From PSRI01 sp041484195 (lineage in GTDB: Bacteria; Bacteroidota; Bacteroidia; Chitinophagales; Chitinophagaceae), in the NCBI GenBank assembly GCA_041484195.1, contig JBGPHC010000017.1:1-64000 (forward strand): DNA of 64,000 bases. Direction: 5' to 3'. Position numbers and translations under genes: made by a program. Positions within the stretch are counted from its first letter, which is position 1, and every line of letters starts with the position of its first letter. Below, piece by piece: positions 60,486-64,000 of this stretch. Under the pieces are notes generated by a model. It saw only the letters and a program-made list of their open reading frames with translations. It did no database searches and was not told the origin of the DNA.

Positions 60486-60526
60486 AAACGCCGGAAATTT
60501 TGTAAATTTCGTAGAGGCGGTTTTTT
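60486..60526 (+). terminator. probable terminator of the SDH operon
   Basis: CGCC (60489-60492) pairs with GGCG (60516-60519) and GAAATTT (60494-60500) with AAATTTC (60504-60510), the second arm bulged by GTAGA, followed by T6 at 60521-60526. The stem is imperfect but its position 29 bases after the SdhB stop fits. Confidence 0.55.
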
Positions 60527-60584
60527 GATGATTCGTCTCAACAGGTATTAGTAAATATTTTGCAACTCCTCAAAATTTAAGTAT

Positions 60585-61082
60585 ATGTTTCAGCTTAAAT
60601 CAATTTCCAAAGAGGGTATTGCTGTGGCGCTCGAAAAGGCCGAAAGATACAGGTTACTCAATGAGCCCTGGCTGGCTGAAAGTATATGTTTCGACATTTT
60701 GGAAGTGGAACCACAGAATACAAAGGCTATTGTGATCCTGCTTTTGGCAATTACTGATCAATTCGGCTCATCTTCATTGGTGAACCCGAATAATGCCAAG
60801 AGACTCCTTCCCCGGCTTATAGATGAATATCAACGACAATACTATGCGGGCATAATTTGTGAAAGAGAGGGCAAATCTGACCTGGAAAAAGGGATTTCGG
60901 AAAGTTGTTATATGGCATATGACTGTCTGCGCCTCGCAATGGATCACTATGAAAGAGCAGAAGCACTTAGTCCTCCTGGTAACGACGATGCAATCCTGCG
61001 ATGGAATACCTGCGCCCGTCTGATCATGCGCCACCACCTGGTGCCAAAAAATGAGGAGTATTTTGAGCCGCCTTTGGAATGA
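60585..61082 (+). CDS. TPR-like helical hypothetical protein
   Basis: A 165-residue soluble protein with no signal peptide. Its helices resemble tetratricopeptide units (ALEKAERYRLLNEPWLAESICFDILEVEPQNTKAIVILL and DHYERAEALSPPGNDDAILRW), with about two repeats. The function is not known. It lies 128 bases after SdhB, beyond the putative terminator, so it may be a separate unit; whether it helps assemble or regulate the SDH complex is speculation. Confidence 0.6.
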   Translation: MFQLKSISKEGIAVALEKAERYRLLNEPWLAESICFDILEVEPQNTKAIVILLLAITDQFGSSSLVNPNNAKRLLPRLIDEYQRQYYAGIICEREGKSDLEKGISESCYMAYDCLRLAMDHYERAEALSPPGNDDAILRWNTCARLIMRHHLVPKNEEYFEPPLE

Positions 61083-61151
61083 AACTCCCCAGTTCAATTC
61101 AGCGATTTGGCGAAAGAGGATTCTCCTGCAAACATTTTGACAATGGTAACT

Positions 61152-62030
61152 CTAAAATTTGCCGGCCTTTTTCCAAGATGGCTTCATGATCTTATTTTGT
61201 CTTTGGCATACTAGCAGGAAAATTATTGAGGCGGTCAAGCAAAATAATCCAGCCTGAATAGATCCCTGGGGGCCGAAATAGCCACCTGTAATCGATGATG
61301 GCCCTTCAATTTTGGTTGTCAGCAGACTCTTGCTGAAAATATTCCCTGATAGTTTTGCTCCAAAAATACCAGCTTGCATAAAATCCCAGGAAAAATGGAT
61401 GGCAATCGGAAGCCAAAGATTCCTGCTGTATATATATGCTGCGCCCAATAGAAGTGCTGCGTGAATTGAAATGCTTATGGCTGCTAACACTGTACCATTT
61501 GGACTTGCGAGATGAATCCCAACGAAAATCAATGCGAGTATCACGAGAGTAATATAGCTGCCTAATTTCTCTTCGGTAATCCTGAAGAATATTCCTATAA
61601 GTAATATTCCAACTGTGATCGAGTCTGCGAACACTTTTAGCATGTATGGTAGGACTCCCGTGAAACTATTTACAGAACTTACAAGAAATCCATTCTTTAA
61701 ATACAATACATAAATGGTCAGGCTTTGGAGAATGGCTCCCAACAGTATTCCTGAAACGAGGATTAATCCAAGCCGGGATGAAGACAATTCTGAAATACTC
61801 CGTCTTTCATAAAATTTGTACAGGATTTTATAGGCTGCGAGTATGAACAATGCCATGATGAACTCAGCGATAGCGCTTTTGATTTCTTCGTTCCATGAAG
61901 TTGTGTTCAGTACCAGACTGGATCCTGATTGCCCGATAACACCCGCGGAGACACAAACAACAAGGCCAATAATAATTCTTGCGAATGGGGATCGAATTAT
62001 ATTTTGTCTCATTTTATTGTTTCCATGCAT
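61152..62030 (-). CDS. CPBP-family membrane protein lacking catalytic motif
   Basis: A 292-residue membrane protein (an in-frame ATG at 62012 would start MRQNIIRSPF). The segment GIFFRITEEKLGSYITLVILALIFVGIHLASPNGT aligns with the second CPBP motif region of intramembrane glutamic proteases, and IAIHFSWDF with the later His motif. The first motif, EExxxR, normally lies directly before this stretch, but here the corresponding positions read VGILLI with no glutamate or arginine. The later EEK is the second conserved pair and not the catalytic one. This suggests a family member without protease activity, perhaps a scaffold or an antimicrobial-resistance-type relative. Confidence 0.72.
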   Translation of the reverse strand: MHGNNKMRQNIIRSPFARIIIGLVVCVSAGVIGQSGSSLVLNTTSWNEEIKSAIAEFIMALFILAAYKILYKFYERRSISELSSSRLGLILVSGILLGAILQSLTIYVLYLKNGFLVSSVNSFTGVLPYMLKVFADSITVGILLIGIFFRITEEKLGSYITLVILALIFVGIHLASPNGTVLAAISISIHAALLLGAAYIYSRNLWLPIAIHFSWDFMQAGIFGAKLSGNIFSKSLLTTKIEGPSSITGGYFGPQGSIQAGLFCLTASIIFLLVCQRQNKIMKPSWKKAGKF

Positions 62031-62332
62031 TTTTTACACTTGAATGGCATAAGAAAGATAATTCCTTTGAAGCAGGAATGAAATAGGTATTTGCACTTAT
62101 TCTTTCTTTTTGTACCGGGTTCTATCTTGCTGCACGGATATCGAGCCCTTCATGTGAGCAATGCCGGCAGATAAAATAGTACAGATTTCTTTTTATGCAT
62201 ATTCTGAACTTTCGGCCAGAAATATTAATTTTGAATTTCTTCGTCCAGGTATAGCATCGGCAGCCTCGTAACTGGCATATAGGTTAACAAACGGCTCAGA
62301 TTCCTTATTATTAAAGGATTTAAAGCAAACCT

Positions 62333-63304
62333 ATGGCAATTAAACTCACCTTATCCAATGGCGGACTACTGGAATTCCAATCGGGCCTGCCTGCTGATTA
62401 TAAAGGGCCAATCCTTCGCGGAGCCGTCGCCTTAACATCCAGGACAAATATTGCAGAACTGATTGTGCAGGAATTAGCGGGTGAGCACTATTCAATTAGA
62501 TTCAGTATTTGCAAGTTTCTCAGGCAGGTGACTGCAACTGGCAATATTCATGCGCGGGGGCTCTACAGTTATTTCATGTTGAAAAGCGGATTGCGCAGAG
62601 AAATAGGCAGTATTGGGAAATTGCATTTGAGGCAGGATCAGCTTGCATGCTTCTTTACGGGGCCAACGGCCTGTAGCGCCCGGTTTGAGAAGGACAAAGA
62701 ATACAAAGCACTTGACTTGTTCTATTCTCCTAAATTATTGGAGGAGTTGATTCATTTTTTCCCAGAGTTAAAAGATGTTCTGGGAGCATCGTCGGCGACG
62801 CTGTTGGCGGGAAGGACCTTTTGGGCGCTTCCTTCAATGAAAGAGATCACCAATCAAATCCTGAATTGTCCTTTTGATGAAGCCACCCGGCAATTCTATT
62901 TCGATTTGAAAGTCCGGGAATTATTGTTTCAATTACTGCAGAATGCTTACAGGAAGGATCATAGGGAATATTATTTCACTCCCTGGGAGACGGCCAGGAT
63001 TCACCAGGCCCGCACCATACTTGAAACCCATATTTCCGGTAAGCCGCCCACGATCCGTGCTTTATCCAGGCAGGTTGCTCTGAATGAATTCAAATTGAAA
63101 GCCGGTTTCAGACAATATTTCAAGGCAGGGATCTTTGAATGGTTAATGGGACAGAAGATGCAACGCGCCAAGGAACTCTTACTAACGACGAACAAACCGA
63201 TAAAAGATATTTGTGCTTTGGTAGGATATCCCCGCACCACCAACTTCATTACGGCATTCCGGAGAAGGTTTGGCATGACTCCGGGATCTCTGAGGAGACA
63301 TTAA
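62333..63304 (+). CDS. AraC-family transcriptional regulator
   Basis: A 323-residue protein. The C-terminal 100 residues form two helix-turn-helix units with PTIRALSRQVALNEFKLKAGFRQYF and KPIKDICALVGYPRTTNFITAFRRRFGMTPGSLRR, the standard AraC/XylS pattern. The N-terminal 220 residues form a sensing domain without a recognisable ligand motif; it begins MAIKLTLSNGG and contains ACFFTGPTACSARFEKDKEY. It stands alone upstream of a small redox-membrane gene. The target and inducer are unknown. Confidence 0.88.
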   Translation: MAIKLTLSNGGLLEFQSGLPADYKGPILRGAVALTSRTNIAELIVQELAGEHYSIRFSICKFLRQVTATGNIHARGLYSYFMLKSGLRREIGSIGKLHLRQDQLACFFTGPTACSARFEKDKEYKALDLFYSPKLLEELIHFFPELKDVLGASSATLLAGRTFWALPSMKEITNQILNCPFDEATRQFYFDLKVRELLFQLLQNAYRKDHREYYFTPWETARIHQARTILETHISGKPPTIRALSRQVALNEFKLKAGFRQYFKAGIFEWLMGQKMQRAKELLLTTNKPIKDICALVGYPRTTNFITAFRRRFGMTPGSLRRH

Positions 63305-63399
63305 ATCCCTTTCGCAAAACTTTGACCTCATTTCGCAAACCTCTTTGTCAAAATTGTATGGGAGGATGTTAGAACTTTGTGATATGAAATTGCTGAACT

Positions 63400-63864
63400 A
63401 TGAAGAGACATATTTTTGAAAGGGCATTTGTTGAGATGACAATTGGACTCCTCACAATTGTTTTTGTGTACGCTGCCATTAGTAAACTCTCCGAATTGGA
63501 ATTATTTAAAATAGCTCTTAGACAAGCTCCACTAATCAAGAACTATGCAAAGTTAATTTCTATTGCCATTCCAATTGCTGAATTAACCACAGTAGTACTG
63601 TTAGTCAGCCCTACTACTCGCCGATTTGGGCTAACATGTTCTGCTCTTTTAATTTTAAGTTTTACGATTTATTTAGCTTATGTGATTTCTTTTTCGCCTG
63701 AATTGCCTTGCAGGTGCGGAGGAATAATTAGAGAGTTATCATGGAACCAACATTTGGCATTTAACATAGTCCTATTCCTATTGTCAATTGAGGCCTTGGT
63801 CCTGTCAAGAATCTTAAATAACTCATTTATTGCAATAAGCAGGAGTAGCCGAACACCTGGATAA
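63400..63864 (+). CDS. MauE/DoxX-like redox membrane protein
   Basis: A 154-residue protein with four membrane segments. The N-terminal ISKLSELELFKIALRQAPLI and PIAELTTVVLLVSPTTRRFG are typical of MauE/DoxX-type membrane proteins. The loop LPCRCGGIIRELSWNQHL carries a paired-cysteine CRCGG motif seen in members linked to disulfide or thioredoxin-like chemistry. It follows the AraC regulator by 95 bases and precedes a small exported protein by 39 bases, which often accompany it in Bacteroidota. Confidence 0.75.
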   Translation: MKRHIFERAFVEMTIGLLTIVFVYAAISKLSELELFKIALRQAPLIKNYAKLISIAIPIAELTTVVLLVSPTTRRFGLTCSALLILSFTIYLAYVISFSPELPCRCGGIIRELSWNQHLAFNIVLFLLSIEALVLSRILNNSFIAISRSSRTPG

Positions 63865-63903
63865 AATAGTAGGCATATTGATAATTGACTAAATTGTTAT
63901 TAT

Positions 63904-64000
63904 ATGAAAAAAATGCGTTTTGCAATACTGGCGATTTTCGTGGCAATAGTGGCATTCATGACAACAAACGCCATATCTGCGAAGAGCGAAGGGTTCACTA
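63904..64000 (+). CDS. small exported protein, 5' part only (DUF6520-like)
   Basis: The frame begins MKKMRFAILAIFVAIVAFMT and runs to the window edge with a hydrophobic signal-like segment followed by TNAISAKSEGF. The context, directly after a MauE/DoxX-like gene, suits the DUF6520 group of small exported Bacteroidota proteins. Only 32 codons are present, so the family is uncertain. Confidence 0.45.
   Translation, partial: MKKMRFAILAIFVAIVAFMTTNAISAKSEGFT

Overview
The window looks like a chromosomal segment of a Bacteroidota bacterium, most likely family Chitinophagaceae or a close relative. The evidence is a SusC/SusD pair, a type IX secretion C-terminal sorting domain, many lipoproteins, and Bacteroidota-typical families (AraD1-like FAH protein, FucP-type MFS, RhaT, the fused rhamnulose-phosphate aldolase/dehydrogenase, CehA/McbA metallohydrolase, DUF6934, DUF4242). 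No rRNA, tRNA, CRISPR array, phage or intact insertion sequence was found. All family names come from reading the protein sequences against remembered families; no database was searched.

Layout. 1-3.9 kb: end of a sugar-acid cluster (broken altronate dehydratase-like remnant, secreted lipoprotein, AraD1-like enzyme, FucP-like transporter). 4.1-7.9 kb: a secreted di-heme peroxidase-like cytochrome with a small partner, divergent from a TIGR03118-like lipoprotein. 8.1-14.5 kb: one minus-strand run with a TonB-dependent receptor, YfiR-like periplasmic protein, membrane histidine kinase, response regulator and hybrid receiver-PAS-kinase. 15.4-18.1 kb: a secreted head-repeat/S74 protein with a T9SS tail, and a DUF6934-like protein with a 54-residue partner. 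18.3-21.9 kb: a ba3-like (B-family) terminal oxidase operon with SCO and cytochrome c. 22.1-23.1 kb: a twice-frameshifted lipoprotein gene.

23.7-46.2 kb is an L-rhamnose utilisation region. A GH78 alpha-L-rhamnosidase, SusC/SusD, two secreted metal-dependent hydrolases, a NodB-type deacetylase and an esterase-like hydrolase would capture and trim rhamnose-containing glycans. RhaT imports rhamnose. A RhaI-type isomerase, an FGGY kinase and the fused aldolase/dehydrogenase convert it to DHAP and probably lactate. An FMN-dependent lactate-dehydrogenase-like enzyme would turn lactate into pyruvate. A GntR-type regulator with a sensor domain sits between the catabolic genes and the SusC/SusD block.

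46.2-64 kb is mixed: a peptidase S41 remnant, a MazE/MazF pair with a double palindromic operator, a frameshifted small gene, DUF1801 and HGSNAT/DUF1624-type proteins, a large LuxR-type ATPase regulator flanked by single- and tandem-domain DUF4242 proteins, a structured RNA candidate with a strong terminator, an amidohydrolase, a DUF1080-like lectin-fold protein, an SdhC-SdhA-SdhB operon of unusual type, a CPBP-family protein that seems to lack its catalytic glutamates, an AraC regulator, and a MauE/DoxX-like protein.

Two window-wide patterns stand out. A family of intergenic hairpin repeats (about 100-175 bp, terminal GTTGGTGTTTCCC / GGGAAACACCAAC) occurs at seven or more places. Three genes (236-475, 22141-23143, 47864-48342) each carry two single-base shifts, five of the six located in or beside homopolymers, while long core genes are intact.
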